From: UBA2705 sp963977125
GTDB taxonomy: Bacteria; Pseudomonadota; Alphaproteobacteria; Micavibrionales; Micavibrionaceae
Reading direction: 5' to 3'
DNA length: 64,000 nucleotides
Assembly: GCA_963977125.1 (NCBI GenBank)
Contig: CAXBNJ010000005.1
Coordinates: 164,881-228,880 of the forward strand
In this document: positions 15,277 to 25,800 of the stretch, piece after piece
Numbering within the stretch: the stretch's first letter is position 1
Layout of the letters: each line of letters opens with the position of its first letter
Program-made: the position numbers and the translations under genes
The notes under the pieces: model-generated
Seen by the model: the letters and a program-made list of their open reading frames with translations, nothing else
Told to the model about the DNA's origin: nothing
Database searches by the model: none

Positions 15277-17090
15277 TGCCACAGGTCATTCCGGTTGTTC
15301 TGGGGGCTGTGGCTTCCAATTTTGTCAGCGGCGTTGTCGGCGGCGGCATTATCGGTGCCATTGTCGGCGGGGTTGTGGGATCGGCGGTGGTGTCCTTTAC
15401 CGCGCCTATATTCGCGCCGAAGCCCAAGCAGGCAAAGTTTTCTGCGCCGTCTGTAACTTCGATTTCAACAGGCAGCCGTGGCCGCACAGAGATGGTGAAC
15501 CAGCCAATTACGGCGCACCGTATTGTCTATGGCCGCACGCGTGTGTCCGGGCCGCTGGTCTTTACACATAGCCGCCCGGTGAGCGGCGGCGATAATAAGC
15601 TGGATGTTCTGCATTGGGTGATTGTGCTGGCCGCGCATGAGGTCGAGGAGATTGAGGATATTCTTTTCAATGATGAAACAGTGCCGCTGGATGGGAATGG
15701 CGCGGCAACATCCGAGCCTTACAAACGCGATGGCACTGTCTATGCCAGTATTTATAAGCATCTGGGCGCAAGTGATCAGACGGCGGATCAGGTGCTCGTT
15801 GATAATTCCGGCGGGCAATGGACGAACGCTCACCGTCTGCGCGGCCTGGCTTATATCCATGCGGAAATGCGCTATGACGATAAAGCCTATGCCAGCGGCA
15901 CGCCGAACATTTCGGCAATCGTTAAAGGACGTAAAGTCTATGATCCGCGCCTTGATGATTATGCTTGGTCTGATAATGCCGCGCTTTGTGTGCTGGATTA
16001 TTTGCTCTCAGATTTTGGCCTTGGCGCTTCAGCCGAAGAGATTGATATGAATTCGTTTATCGCTGCTGCCAATGTCTGTGATGAAACCGTTGCCACGCTG
16101 GATTCCACCGAGAAACGCTACACCTGCAATGGTGTGGTTGATCTGAATGATAGCCCGCGTGATGTTCTAGAATCCATGCTGGGCAGCTGCGCTGGGTATC
16201 TGACCTATACGGGCGGGAAATGGCGGCTGCAAGTCGGTGCCTATTATGAACCTGTTAAAACCTTTGATGAGAGTTTCCTGCGTGATGCCGTTGTCATGCG
16301 TCCGCATCGCTCACGCCGTCAGTTGTTCAATACGATCAAAGGCGCGTTTGTCTCGCCGGATCATAACTGGCAGGCCACGGATTACCCGGCTGTGGCTTCG
16401 GATTTATATATCACAGAGGATAGTGGTGAAGAGATTATCTCTACGCTGGATTTATCTTTCACCACGTCTCACACGATGGCGCAGCGCATTGCCAAAATCG
16501 CGCTGGAGCAAATCCGCAGACAGCGGCAGATCCAGTATCCAGCCAATCTGGCAGGGTTTCAGGTGATGGCCGGAAATACAGTCGCTATTGATTTAACCCG
16601 TTTTGGCATTAACGGCTTGCCATGCCGCGTGGTGAATTGGCAGATGACGGAAGAAATGGGCGTTGATCTCACCCTCGATGAGGATGGAGAGAATATCTAT
16701 GCCTTTACGCAGTCTGATTTGAAAACGATTGGCGATGCACCGCAGGTGGTGGTGCCAAATAACCAGTCTGTGCCACCGCACGAACCAAACAATGTCACGG
16801 CCACCGCTGGTGAAAATTACATCACGATCAGCTGGGATCGGATTACGGAGAGCGATTTCCGGTACATGGAAGTCTGGGAGCGTACCAGCAATACCAGTGA
16901 TCCGGAAACCGATGCCGCTCGCATTTTGGAAGTCTACGATAATTCATTCACCCGTAATCTGCTGGCGGGATCCGAGACGCGTTACTACTGGCTGCGCGCC
17001 GTGGATCGTTACGGCAATAAATCCGACTTTGCCGGGCCAGTCGAAGCCACAACAACCGGGGATCAAACCGTTGTTCTCGTTCTTGAATAA
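15276..17090 (+). CDS. Tail tip attachment protein, gpJ-like
   Basis: A 604-residue central tail-tip protein. The N-terminal 45 residues are Gly/Val/Ala-rich and hydrophobic, as usual for gpJ-like proteins, and could insert into the membrane. The middle contains VYGRTRVSGPLVFTHS and repeated tail-hub segments (KGRKVYDPRLDDYAWSDN), typical of J. Residues about 495-590 look like a fibronectin type III domain (ENYITISWDRITESDF then TRYYWLRAVDRYGNKS). It is shorter than lambda J (1132), so receptor binding is probably left to the fibre and spike genes downstream. Confidence 0.85.
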   Translation: MPQVIPVVLGAVASNFVSGVVGGGIIGAIVGGVVGSAVVSFTAPIFAPKPKQAKFSAPSVTSISTGSRGRTEMVNQPITAHRIVYGRTRVSGPLVFTHSRPVSGGDNKLDVLHWVIVLAAHEVEEIEDILFNDETVPLDGNGAATSEPYKRDGTVYASIYKHLGASDQTADQVLVDNSGGQWTNAHRLRGLAYIHAEMRYDDKAYASGTPNISAIVKGRKVYDPRLDDYAWSDNAALCVLDYLLSDFGLGASAEEIDMNSFIAAANVCDETVATLDSTEKRYTCNGVVDLNDSPRDVLESMLGSCAGYLTYTGGKWRLQVGAYYEPVKTFDESFLRDAVVMRPHRSRRQLFNTIKGAFVSPDHNWQATDYPAVASDLYITEDSGEEIISTLDLSFTTSHTMAQRIAKIALEQIRRQRQIQYPANLAGFQVMAGNTVAIDLTRFGINGLPCRVVNWQMTEEMGVDLTLDEDGENIYAFTQSDLKTIGDAPQVVVPNNQSVPPHEPNNVTATAGENYITISWDRITESDFRYMEVWERTSNTSDPETDAARILEVYDNSFTRNLLAGSETRYYWLRAVDRYGNKSDFAGPVEATTTGDQTVVLVLE

Positions 17091-17107
17091 ATCTTAAGGA
17101 GCCATCT

Positions 17108-18418
17108 ATGACCACGACCAAGAAAATCTCCGAGTTGCCCTCGGTGGTAACGCCGCTTGCGGGCGATGAAATCATGCCGATTGTGCAGGATAATGCCACG
17201 CGGCGTGCCACTGTTGATGAAATACGCGCTGGGCTGGCTGATGAAGTCCACACGCATACATTATCGGATATTGCCGATGCCGGAACCGCCGCTGGGGCAG
17301 ATATTGGTGATTTTGCCACGGCTGCCCAAGGCGCACTGGCGGATACGGCCTTACAGCCGGATGATGTGGGATCGGCGGCCTTAAATGAAACCGCTGACTT
17401 TGCCACTGCCGCGCAAGGAGCGCTTGCGGATAGCGCCGTCCAGCCCGGTGATCTGGCTACCGTGGCCACCAGCGGCGATTATGGTGATTTGAATGATATT
17501 CCGCTGGCGGGGCTGGCCAATGCCATTATCAATGGCTGCGGACGCATTTCCCATCGAGGCGATCAGGATCTGACGACCAGCTGGGGCAAAGCCCCGGTGG
17601 ATCTTCTGAGCGTCAAAGCCGAAGGCACTGTATCGGCAGGGACTGTTAAGCGCATGACATCTGCATTTTCCCTGACAGAGACCGGCCATGCCACTTTTGT
17701 GGAGAATGTAACGTTGACCGGATCAGGGGCCATTTTGTTTCGCCGCCGTATTGAGGCCAAGGATGCCTGGAAGTTTTATAACCAGCCCGCCCATTACTCG
17801 GCGCGGGTTTATCATGACCACGGCGCAAATGTGGATTTCATTATCACGGTTCGTAAAGCCGATACGGCAGATGATTTTGCCAGCACCACAGACATTGCAA
17901 CGGATACGATCAGCATCGCCAATGATGCCAATGCCGATATTGATCTGGCGATTGCCGACATGGGGGATTGCCGCAACGGCATTGAGATTGAGGTCAAAGT
18001 GGATTGCGGCGCAATCACCTCAAAGGATACCTTCCTAGGGCAGGAGCAATTTTCCATCGGGACGGCAAAGCGTCCGTTTCTCGCCCGGCCTCCTGCATTA
18101 GAAGAGGCGTTGGTGCATCGCTATTTACGGCCCATCGGCGCCATTTTAGGTGTGGCCAATTCCGGCAGTAATATGCAGGCGGTGTTTTCTCATCCCGGCA
18201 TGCGCGCCGCGCCAACTTATGAAGTAGATGCACCCATTGCCATGACGGATGGTTATACAGCAGATTTCACTCAATCCACGGCCAGCATCACATCAATCCA
18301 TGAAAACACACCGCATCATGGCCGCGTGGATATTGCCTATTTTTCCGGCCTCACCTCCGGACGGTTTCATATTCAGCGCGGTGCAGGCGGTTTGATCCTG
18401 GCCTCGGCGGAGCTTTAA
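17108..18418 (+). CDS. Tail fibre protein with collagen-like short repeats
   Basis: A 436-residue fibre. The N-terminus (KKISELPSVVTPLAGDEIMPIVQDN) is a common fibre attachment segment that predicts binding to the J-like protein. Residues about 60-115 contain an imperfect duplication, DFATAAQGALADTALQPDD and DFATAAQGALADSAVQPGD, with matching repeats at DNA level. The rest is beta-rich, ending in a likely receptor-binding domain (HGRVDIAYFSGLTSGRFHI). AAGGAGCC precedes the start. Repeats of this kind allow length change by slippage or recombination. Confidence 0.75.
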   Translation: MTTTKKISELPSVVTPLAGDEIMPIVQDNATRRATVDEIRAGLADEVHTHTLSDIADAGTAAGADIGDFATAAQGALADTALQPDDVGSAALNETADFATAAQGALADSAVQPGDLATVATSGDYGDLNDIPLAGLANAIINGCGRISHRGDQDLTTSWGKAPVDLLSVKAEGTVSAGTVKRMTSAFSLTETGHATFVENVTLTGSGAILFRRRIEAKDAWKFYNQPAHYSARVYHDHGANVDFIITVRKADTADDFASTTDIATDTISIANDANADIDLAIADMGDCRNGIEIEVKVDCGAITSKDTFLGQEQFSIGTAKRPFLARPPALEEALVHRYLRPIGAILGVANSGSNMQAVFSHPGMRAAPTYEVDAPIAMTDGYTADFTQSTASITSIHENTPHHGRVDIAYFSGLTSGRFHIQRGAGGLILASAEL

Positions 18419-18421
18419 TCC

Positions 18422-20050
18422 ATGGCAGAGATTGATAATATTCTGATCCCCGGTCAGAGCGTTAACAAGCAAAAACTCCGGCAGTATCTGGCTGCGCGGG
18501 AGATCGCCCGTCCGCAGGATTATGGCGCTGTCGGTGATGGCGTCAATGATGACACGCAAGCAATTAACGATGCTCTGGCTGCTGAAAAAGCCATTTATCT
18601 GCCGCGCGGTGTGTACCGAATCACCGGGCCGATCACCATGCATTACGGCAACGCCATTATTGGCATGGGTGATGAGAGCGTTATTCAGGCACAGGACACG
18701 CCGCTCAATGAAAACGAAGTCCCGCCCTATACGGCAGAATTTAACAGCATAGAGATCGTTGAAGGGTACTGCATCGTTGAGAACATTAAAATTGTCGGCG
18801 GGGCATCGGCGTTGTTTCTCGCTGGCAAGGTCAGCCCTTGTGTGAAGAACGTGATCGAAAATGTCACCATCTGGGATGCGCAGATCGGGGTGACGCTCGA
18901 TGGTTGGAATGACACAAACAAGCCATGCTACTGGAACAATATTAGCCGTGTTCTGGTCGCTCGCCCCAAAATCAATGGTGTGCTGCTGACCACTACGCCC
19001 ACGGATTGGGAAGATCCCGAAACTTTTGGCGATAGTCCCAATGCCAATAAATTCTATGATGTGCGGGTTTATTCGCTCTCATCGCCGTTGTCCGGCTCTG
19101 GCTTTTTCGTCTCCACTGGGCAATACAACAACTCCTTTGTCGATTGCGAGGCCAATGTCCATGAGGATGCTGAAGCCTGCTTCCGACTTGGGTTTCTGGC
19201 GCGCAGCAATATCATCAATAATTTCTATGCAGAATGCTTGGGATTGGCACCGGGGATCCGCATTGATAATGGTTCTTACGATAACACCATTATGCGGCTC
19301 TTCTCTGCAACGGGCGGCGCTGCCATTTGGGATCCAACATTGCAGGGCGAGTATCAAGCCTATGATGCGGGTTTCCCAAAGAAAAACTTTATGAAGGATG
19401 TTTATATTACCGATGTCCATGTGGACGGCATGACGCGCGGGACGACCTATATCGATCCGGCGGTTGATCATGTCGGTGATATTTCAATCGATCTGGAGCA
19501 TACATTTTATCTGCTCAGCTCGTTTAATAAATCCTATGATTTGATCCTGCCCAATGCCGGAGATGCGACCGGGCGGTGGGTGACACTTAAAAAATCTGAT
19601 CTGCGTGATAATCCGATCAATATAAAGGAAAATAGTGGCGCCGGGCCGGATAACAGAACCCTCACTTTGCTGCAGCAATATGACACTGTCACGCTGGTTT
19701 CCAACGGCGCAACATGGTGGGTATGTCAGGACAACCGGATGCCACGCCCCAGTCGCTTCATTGATAATGCTGCGGCACCATCCGGTACATTTCAGGCTGA
19801 TATGCTGAACCGCGTGTACTTAGTTTCGGCCTTTGGCGGGCAGATCATCTTTGAAATTCCTGCACCTTCTGCTGCGGCTGGGCGCGTTTGTACAATTAAG
19901 AAAATCGATCCCTCCAGCAATCACGTCAAAGTCCAAATGGCAGGAGGCTCCGGCGGCCCGGATGCACAAATCTGGTCACTAACATCCCACTTCGCCGCCA
20001 TCACCATTTACTCAGACGGCGGTCAGTGGATCGTGCTCTCGAAATATTAA
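18422..20050 (+). CDS. Tailspike with pectate lyase-like beta-helix
   Basis: A 542-residue spike. Residues about 25-60 carry the classic beta-helix entry RPQDYGAVGDGVNDDTQAIN followed by IYLPRGVYRITGPI, as in pectate lyase 3 and phage tailspikes that cleave capsular or O-antigen polysaccharide. Repeated Asn/Gly/Val turns continue to about 370. The C-terminal 150 residues differ and contain two repeated modules opening with GRWVTLKKSDLRDNPINIK and GRVCTIKKIDPSSNHVKV, each likely a receptor or trimerisation domain. A hydrolase or lyase role is inferred; active residues cannot be assigned by eye. Confidence 0.8.
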   Translation: MAEIDNILIPGQSVNKQKLRQYLAAREIARPQDYGAVGDGVNDDTQAINDALAAEKAIYLPRGVYRITGPITMHYGNAIIGMGDESVIQAQDTPLNENEVPPYTAEFNSIEIVEGYCIVENIKIVGGASALFLAGKVSPCVKNVIENVTIWDAQIGVTLDGWNDTNKPCYWNNISRVLVARPKINGVLLTTTPTDWEDPETFGDSPNANKFYDVRVYSLSSPLSGSGFFVSTGQYNNSFVDCEANVHEDAEACFRLGFLARSNIINNFYAECLGLAPGIRIDNGSYDNTIMRLFSATGGAAIWDPTLQGEYQAYDAGFPKKNFMKDVYITDVHVDGMTRGTTYIDPAVDHVGDISIDLEHTFYLLSSFNKSYDLILPNAGDATGRWVTLKKSDLRDNPINIKENSGAGPDNRTLTLLQQYDTVTLVSNGATWWVCQDNRMPRPSRFIDNAAAPSGTFQADMLNRVYLVSAFGGQIIFEIPAPSAAAGRVCTIKKIDPSSNHVKVQMAGGSGGPDAQIWSLTSHFAAITIYSDGGQWIVLSKY

Positions 20051-20075
20051 TCATCGTCAATAGAAAGGAAAAACC

Positions 20076-20342
20076 ATGACACCAGCAGAATGGGGTCTGC
20101 TGTTCGGCGTTATTGCCCACAGCGTGGCCGTTATTATGGCTCTAGTCAAACTTGTAGCTTGGGTGACCGAGCACATCACGGCCAGCGAGCAGCGGATTAA
20201 ATCTCTCGAGTATCAGGTGAACAATGACGTAACCGGACGGCGCGTGGTCGGCGAGATGCGCGAAGATCTGGCCACGATCAAAGCACAAGTGAACGATATG
20301 CGTCAGGACATTCATCATCTGCGCAAAAAAGTCGATCAATAG
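20076..20342 (+). CDS. Membrane-anchored coiled-coil protein, XhlA/holin-associated type
   Basis: An 88-residue protein with one N-terminal membrane helix (LLFGVIAHSVAVIMALVKLVAWV, residues about 8-30, given here only as key residues) followed by an amphipathic coiled coil (EQRIKSLEYQV, then DIHHLRKKVDQ). This layout is shared by XhlA-type hemolysin/holin-associated proteins and by phage lysis accessory proteins. It opens the lysis cassette, directly before the lysozyme gene, with AAAGGAAAAA upstream. It could be a holin, antiholin or pinholin regulator. The assignment is from topology and context. Confidence 0.55.
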   Translation: MTPAEWGLLFGVIAHSVAVIMALVKLVAWVTEHITASEQRIKSLEYQVNNDVTGRRVVGEMREDLATIKAQVNDMRQDIHHLRKKVDQ

Positions 20343-20351
20343 GAGGTACAC

Positions 20352-20831
20352 ATGGATATCAGACAATTCAGAGATTTCATCGTTCGTCCCGCCTTGCAGC
20401 AGATCAACGCCTGGACACCGAATGCCGAGCAGCTTGTAATGGCTACGGCCATGGCAGAGAGCAATATATTCTTTGTGCAACAAATCGGACGCGGCCCGGC
20501 GCGCGGCTTCTTCCAGATGGAGCCTGTAACACATGATGATATTTGGGAGCGGTATTTAAGCCGCAGGCCGTCACTTTTGAACGATCTCAAAGCCCTTATC
20601 ATGCGCGACATGGATTTGCACGATCAGCTGCGCGGCAATCTCTTTTATGCGGCAGCCATGTGCCGAATTTTTTACCTCCGGTTTAAAGAACCGCTACCGG
20701 AAGCAGGCGACTGGCAAGGCATGGCCGCTTATTGGAAGAAATATTACAACACCCACCTTGGCGCGGGCACGACCGAAGGCTTTCTCAAAAAAGCGCGTCC
20801 GGCCATCGATATTTATGCAGGAGGATTTTGA
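20352..20831 (+). CDS. Phage endolysin, lysozyme-like transglycosylase/muramidase
   Basis: A 159-residue protein with the lysozyme-superfamily pattern: a Glu in ATAMAESN (Glu36) as candidate catalytic acid, followed by RGPARGFFQMEPVTHDD, the family's G-x-FQ/M-E segment. No signal peptide or SAR helix is visible, so export depends on a holin. It would cleave peptidoglycan during host lysis. It has an AGGAGG ribosome site at 20341-20346. Its stop overlaps the next start by one base, and the neighbours are lysis genes, supporting the assignment. Confidence 0.75.
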   Translation: MDIRQFRDFIVRPALQQINAWTPNAEQLVMATAMAESNIFFVQQIGRGPARGFFQMEPVTHDDIWERYLSRRPSLLNDLKALIMRDMDLHDQLRGNLFYAAAMCRIFYLRFKEPLPEAGDWQGMAAYWKKYYNTHLGAGTTEGFLKKARPAIDIYAGGF

Positions 20832-21073
20832 TGCTAAAACCCGATAAGAACGACCCGATGAAAGTCAGGCGCGCCCTGGCTTTTTTTGTATCTTTTTATG
20901 CCTTTGTGGTGCTGCCCAATTTGCTGGTGGCTTATCAGATACTGGCCGGAGTCGATATAGGCTTGCTGCAAGCGATCCTCACCTATGTTGGTATTCTGGC
21001 GGGCGGTCCCATAGGCGCCTATCTTTACGCCGCGCATAAAAACGGCAATTCCGAATGCAAGAGGGATCAATGA
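20831..21073 (+). CDS. Holin-like small membrane protein
   Basis: An 80-residue protein with a charged N-terminus (KPDKNDPMKVRR), two membrane helices (ALAFFVSFYAFVVLPNLLVA and LLQAILTYVGILAGGPIGAY) and a charged tail. This is the class II holin layout: small, two membrane helices, both ends likely cytoplasmic. It lies between lysozyme and Rz-like genes, overlapping both. The ATG at 20831 follows GCAGGAGG and is chosen over in-frame upstream codons that overlap the lysozyme gene. Confidence 0.65.
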   Translation: MLKPDKNDPMKVRRALAFFVSFYAFVVLPNLLVAYQILAGVDIGLLQAILTYVGILAGGPIGAYLYAAHKNGNSECKRDQ

Positions 21074-21435
21074 TGGCCTTCATCTTAAAGCATTGGCGCT
21101 GGTTGGGGAGCTTTCTCGCGCTGGCGCTACTCTATGGATGGATCAACTGGCAAAGCCATCAGATCACCACATTGAAGCAAGAATTGCTGGCATCTCGCAC
21201 CAGCGTGGCCTCTTACGAGGAGAGCCTGGATATTCTGCAGGCTGACACCAAAGCCAAGATTGAAGCGCTGGAGCGAGAACGCGACCGCCAGATTGCAAGA
21301 ACCCAAAACATGGAGCGGCTTTTAGGCCGCATTGAAGGAGCAAGCGATGAACAAGATGCCTCTGTGGCCCCTGTGCTGCGCGATACTATTGACCGGCTGT
21401 ACGGGCGCACCGCAGACGCAGATCAAAGTCGTTAG
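21070..21435 (+). CDS. Rz-like inner-membrane spanin
   Basis: A 121-residue protein starting at 21070 after GAGGG. One N-terminal membrane helix (residues about 10-28, LGSFLALALLYGWINW) is followed by a long periplasmic coiled coil rich in Glu, Arg and Lys (KIEALERERDRQIARTQNM). This is the topology of Rz, which together with the lipoprotein Rz1 fuses inner and outer membranes in the last step of lysis. The Rz1-like gene overlaps its 3' end in another frame, exactly as in lambda, which makes the call strong despite low sequence conservation. Confidence 0.78.
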   Translation: MMAFILKHWRWLGSFLALALLYGWINWQSHQITTLKQELLASRTSVASYEESLDILQADTKAKIEALERERDRQIARTQNMERLLGRIEGASDEQDASVAPVLRDTIDRLYGRTADADQSR

Positions 21436-21619
21436 GCCGGAAACCCCCGTATCTTTGCAAAGCTGCGCGGACGCTCCGGACTATCCCGGCGATGATATGA
21501 CACAGCGTGATATTGCCGCCAATTATACCCGGCTCTGGTACGCCCATGCCGATTGTAAATCCAAGCTACAGAGCCTTAATTATGTCCTGAATAATTCGGC
21601 AAAAACGCTCTCGAAATAG
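21347..21619 (+). CDS. Rz1-like outer-membrane spanin lipoprotein
   Basis: A 90-residue lipoprotein beginning at 21347 inside the Rz-like gene in a different frame, with AAGGAG at 21335-21340. The signal sequence WPLCCAILLTGC ends in a lipobox (LTGC). The mature part has QTQIKVVRPETPV followed by Cys-containing helices. Rz1 proteins are outer-membrane lipoproteins that bind Rz across the periplasm. The nested arrangement is diagnostic. The mature chain, about 70 residues, is longer than lambda Rz1 but within range for unnested or partly nested spanins. Confidence 0.78.
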   Translation: MNKMPLWPLCCAILLTGCTGAPQTQIKVVRPETPVSLQSCADAPDYPGDDMTQRDIAANYTRLWYAHADCKSKLQSLNYVLNNSAKTLSK

Positions 21620-21699
21620 CATCTAATTCACTTGATAAGCCTTGGGAATGAAGCGTTACTGTAATTGTAAAAACGATGCAAAAACAAGGAGATAAGCAC

Positions 21700-21993
21700 A
21701 TGAGCAAGTTATTTTACAAAGGAATGGTTGAGGACATCCAAAGCGAAAAATGCACAGATGCCGAGATTGAGGCATTGCTGGCCGCCTTTGACTACACCGT
21801 CAAACGCACCGCCACCACATTGGCCAGAAAAGCATGGTTTGCGCTGGAAGACTACGCCACAGCGAAAGAGCGCGGCATTGACCGCTTTACCCTGATGCTG
21901 GAACGCCGCAACGTTAACGGCCAGGAACAATGGTGGGGCAGCTTTGAATACGGCGGCAAAAAACTGAAGGTTATTGCTACTCTGGAGAGATAA
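21700..21993 (+). CDS. Small protein at the prophage end, unknown
   Basis: A 97-residue soluble protein. The ATG at 21700 follows AAGGAGATAAGC with good spacing; the frame extends slightly upstream without a better start. It is helical and charged, with FDYTVKRTATTLARKAWFALEDY in the centre (quoted only in part) and a closing EYGGKKLKVIATLE. It lies 80 bp after the spanin pair, with a possible own promoter in that gap, and just before the converging defence operon. Phage genes in this place are often morons. I do not recognise the family. Confidence 0.55.
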   Translation: MSKLFYKGMVEDIQSEKCTDAEIEALLAAFDYTVKRTATTLARKAWFALEDYATAKERGIDRFTLMLERRNVNGQEQWWGSFEYGGKKLKVIATLER

Positions 21994-21999
21994 CATTGG

Positions 22000-22812
22000 C
22001 TAATATTTGTACCAACTTTCATATTCTAAAGAAGAATTTTGGTTTTTGGAAGATTTATGAAGGTTGCAACTCTCGCATAATAATTGCAAATTTATGACAT
22101 CGTTCATTCCGCCTTTAGCAAGCGGGATTCTATGATCAAAGTGTAATTTTCCTTGCAGATTTACAAGATGCGTAAGATTAGTTTTACAATTTGAGCACAT
22201 ACCCTTATCTCTATGGAATATAGCATTTTTAGCCCATTGCGGAATTGATGTTCTTTTTAAATACCCTTTAGATGTAAGTTTTTCAGGATAGAATGAGGGT
22301 GCTGTTTCTAATATCTGAAAAGCAGCATGCTCTCCAAAATTTTGTAGAATTTTTCTATTGGAAAAAAGAACGTGAAATACTTCTTTGGAAACAAGCTCCA
22401 AGAGATCTTCTAAGACCCCTTGTTCCCCTAAATACTGAAAATAATCTTCGACATCATTTTTTTCTTGATTATTTTCATGCCATTTTAAGAGGCTTATATC
22501 AAACTTGTGAGCCTCTAAAAGATGATCAACCCATATTTTTCCTCTCCATGGAGAAGCATATTCATTGATGACATCCTGAAGCTCATGTTTGTTATCTTCC
22601 CAAATAACACTTTCTACAACATATTCAATATATTGATGGAGCGGATTGTATTTGGGATAACTTTGCAACAAGATCCCGCATGCTGCATCACCCATAAAAC
22701 CATCAATGTTCCTTGCATAGGTTAAGCCATCTTTTAATGAGCGGTCTATCATCTGACATATAAAATATAAGTCTTCCCCCGGCATTCTTATGAAAGAAGC
22801 ATCTAACTCCAT
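22000..22812 (-). CDS. HNH endonuclease-domain protein, last gene of type I RM operon
   Basis: A 270-residue protein whose C-terminal 75 residues form an HNH nuclease domain: CSNCKTNLTHL, then HFDHRIPLAKGGMNDVINLQ (the His-Asp-His core), and LLCESCNLHKSSK, with two CxxC pairs likely binding zinc. The N-terminal 190 residues are helical and unrecognised. It begins two bases after the HsdR stop, so it is the distal gene of that operon. It could be an extra effector that acts beside the restriction complex, or a separate hitch-hiking defence gene. Contrast with the phage genes on the other strand supports a module boundary here. Confidence 0.72.
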   Translation of the reverse strand: MELDASFIRMPGEDLYFICQMIDRSLKDGLTYARNIDGFMGDAACGILLQSYPKYNPLHQYIEYVVESVIWEDNKHELQDVINEYASPWRGKIWVDHLLEAHKFDISLLKWHENNQEKNDVEDYFQYLGEQGVLEDLLELVSKEVFHVLFSNRKILQNFGEHAAFQILETAPSFYPEKLTSKGYLKRTSIPQWAKNAIFHRDKGMCSNCKTNLTHLVNLQGKLHFDHRIPLAKGGMNDVINLQLLCESCNLHKSSKNQNSSLEYESWYKY

Positions 22813-22814
22813 TT

Positions 22815-25800
22815 TTAGTAATGCTCGCTGATATACGCGTAAGCTTTCTCAAATAGCTCCGCATCCTTGTGCAACTGAAATTTAAGAAGCGTTTTTCTCA
22901 GTACCTGCTTCATCTCACGGTCACCAGCTGTAGTATTCTGCCATCCTGGGAAACGTGTTGCTTTCACGATTTTATCAATATCATCTACAATGCGTGAAAT
23001 AATTTCAGGCGTTTGATCATTCCTGACTTCTTTGAACAGCTCTGATAAGGCTGTTTTGTTATCCTCGACAATTTTGTCATCATGCTCAGCGCCATTGTCT
23101 AAATGAACGGTCTCACGTGCAGCATCCAAAAGCTCTTTTAGCCAGTTGATAGAGCTTAAAACGCCGGATTCATATTTTTCTCTCAACTTCTCTAAACGTT
23201 CGCCCAACTCAATATATCTTGGATCCCCCGACTTCTTGCGAACTTTTGCCATTAGACTGATTTGAAGCTTTTGAGCTCGTCTTTTTTGTTCTGCCTCAGT
23301 AAGGGTAAAGATAGAATCTTCATCCATGACCAATTCATCCAAATCACCGCGAATTTGATCGATATCTGTATGCTGATGAATGAGACGAATAGTTTCAGGG
23401 CCGAGGGATTGCCAAATCAAAGAACCTAAGCCGCCGACAGGGCGTACTGAATCATAGACCTGTGCCAACCAGCGATAATCTTTCTGATGTGGCTGAAGGA
23501 ATGGATCAGGCGTCAAAGCCTCCCACAGTTTTTTCAAAACGTTAAATTGCGCTGCAAATTTGTCCCGCACTTCATTCGATGCTAGACAATCTTGCGCTGC
23601 AATTAAGCCTTCATAACCACCGACACTGCGATCAACGCCATCAAAGAATGCAAGGCATTTTTCAAGGGCTACCGGAACCTCATCCTTGTATTTTCCAAGC
23701 TGCTCTACAACGCCTTCAATCTCTTTAGGATCATAGGCAAGAGCCTTAGCTAAGTTCTCAAATACGCCGAGATAATCAATGATCAGGCCATGCTGCTTGG
23801 TGTCATCATACAAACGGTTGGTCCGGCACATGGCCTGCAGCAATGTGTGATCCCGCAGTGGTTTGTCGAGGTACATACAATAGCAAATTGGCGCATCAAA
23901 ACCCGTCAAAAGCTTGGCTGTTACGATCAATATTTTAAGCGGATCGCTGCCATCACGATACTGATCCAAAACCTTTTCTTGATTGGTTGAACTCGCATCA
24001 ATTGCTTGCCAGCGTTTAAATGCCGCTTTATCAAGAGGCAACCCAAGCTTCTCCCACTTTACCCAGTCAGAGGATTTTTTCTTTGGGTTTCCATTTTCAT
24101 CTTTTTCGTCATCAACGCTACCTTGTGAGACATTCATGACAACTTCACAGGTGCCTTCACCAAATCGCTTGGTGAGCAGGTCGTACATCAAAACACAAGC
24201 TTCTCGGTCATAAACAACGACCATGGCTTTTAGCCCTTTAGGCTCGACATGGCTGGTAAAATGTTTCTCAATATCATTGGCAATGGCTTCCATGCGCTTT
24301 GGTGCCTTGAGCAAATGCGCCAGCTTTCCGGCCTTTTGCGATAGCTGTGTTTTTTCCTCTTCACTCAGATCATTGGCCTCAGCCAGAGCATCGAATTCTT
24401 TATCAATGGCCTCCTGATCAACACGAAGTTCTGCAAGCCGTGGTTCAAATTTAACCGGCAGCGTTGCTTCATCGCGGATAGATTGCTTGTAGGAATAGCG
24501 GTTCATATACCGCCCCTGATCTTGGTCAGCACCAAAAAGGCGGAAGGTGTTTTTTTCTAATCCGGAAATAGGTGTGCCGGTCAGACCGAAGAAATACGCA
24601 TTAGGCAAGGCCCAGCGCATTTTCTCGCCCAGCATACCTTCTTGCGTGCGGTGTGCCTCATCGACCAGAACAATGATGTTTTCACGTGGGTTCAGGCCAT
24701 CCTTGTTGTTTTCGTCGATTTCCACATCATCAAATTTAAAGACGGTGGTGACGAGGATATTGCGGCTATCATGCTCCAGTTCTTTGGAAAGTTGCTTACA
24801 TGATTTCACCGGGGTGACGTTCTTCACATCGGCGTTATCAAAGGTGGTGTTGATTTGACTGTCCAGATCAACGCGGTCGACCACCACAACCACGGTTGGG
24901 TTTTTCAGATCGGGGTCAGATTTCAGCATTTTGGCGGCATAGAGCATCAACAAAGACTTACCAGAGCCTTGGAAATGCCAGATCAAACCTTTGCGAATTT
25001 CACCAGATTTTACACGGTCAACGATTTGTTTGGCCGCTTCATATTGCGGATAGCGCGGCAACAGCTTGATTCGCTTAATGACATTGGTGTTGGGCAGCTT
25101 GGTGGCGGAGTACAGTGCAAAGGATTGCAGAAGTTCTAATAAGGTTTTTGGCTCCAACAGACGCTCGGCGCTGGTCAGAACCGTATTCATATTTTGTGGT
25201 ATTTCGTCACCATCTGTGGTCTTGTGCCACGGCATCCAGTGTTTGAACCCGGCATTAACGGCCCCATAGGCAAAGGTCTTCCCCTCTGTTGCGAAGCACA
25301 AAAGATTAGGCACAAAAAAACTGCTCTGGTTGCCCCAATAATGCTTATCGCCACCCATAAAATCAGAGGCGCCATCCTGCCAGCTGATCGCCATGCGGAC
25401 AGGTGTTTTGACTTCCCCAACCACCAGCGGAATACCGTTCACATACAACACCAAATCAAAGAAGGCATTTTTTGCGCCCATGGACGGCACTTGTTGTGAA
25501 ACGACATAGTGATTTTTGGAAGGATCGTTATAATCAATCAGATTGATGGTGATATGCTCGCCATCCTTGCCTAGTGGCATGGATTTTTCACCGCGCAACC
25601 ATTCGGTAAATAGCTCATTGGCACGAACAAGGCCGCTATGGCTGGCCTCCAGCAATACGCCGCGCAGCTTGTAAATCACTTCATCGGCTTTTTCCGGGTC
25701 TTTGGCAATGTCGGGATTCAGGCGGCATAGCGCATCCTTCAACCAACTTTCAATCAGCACATCCTGTGCCTCACGCGGCAGGTCGGAACCGTGGATAAAT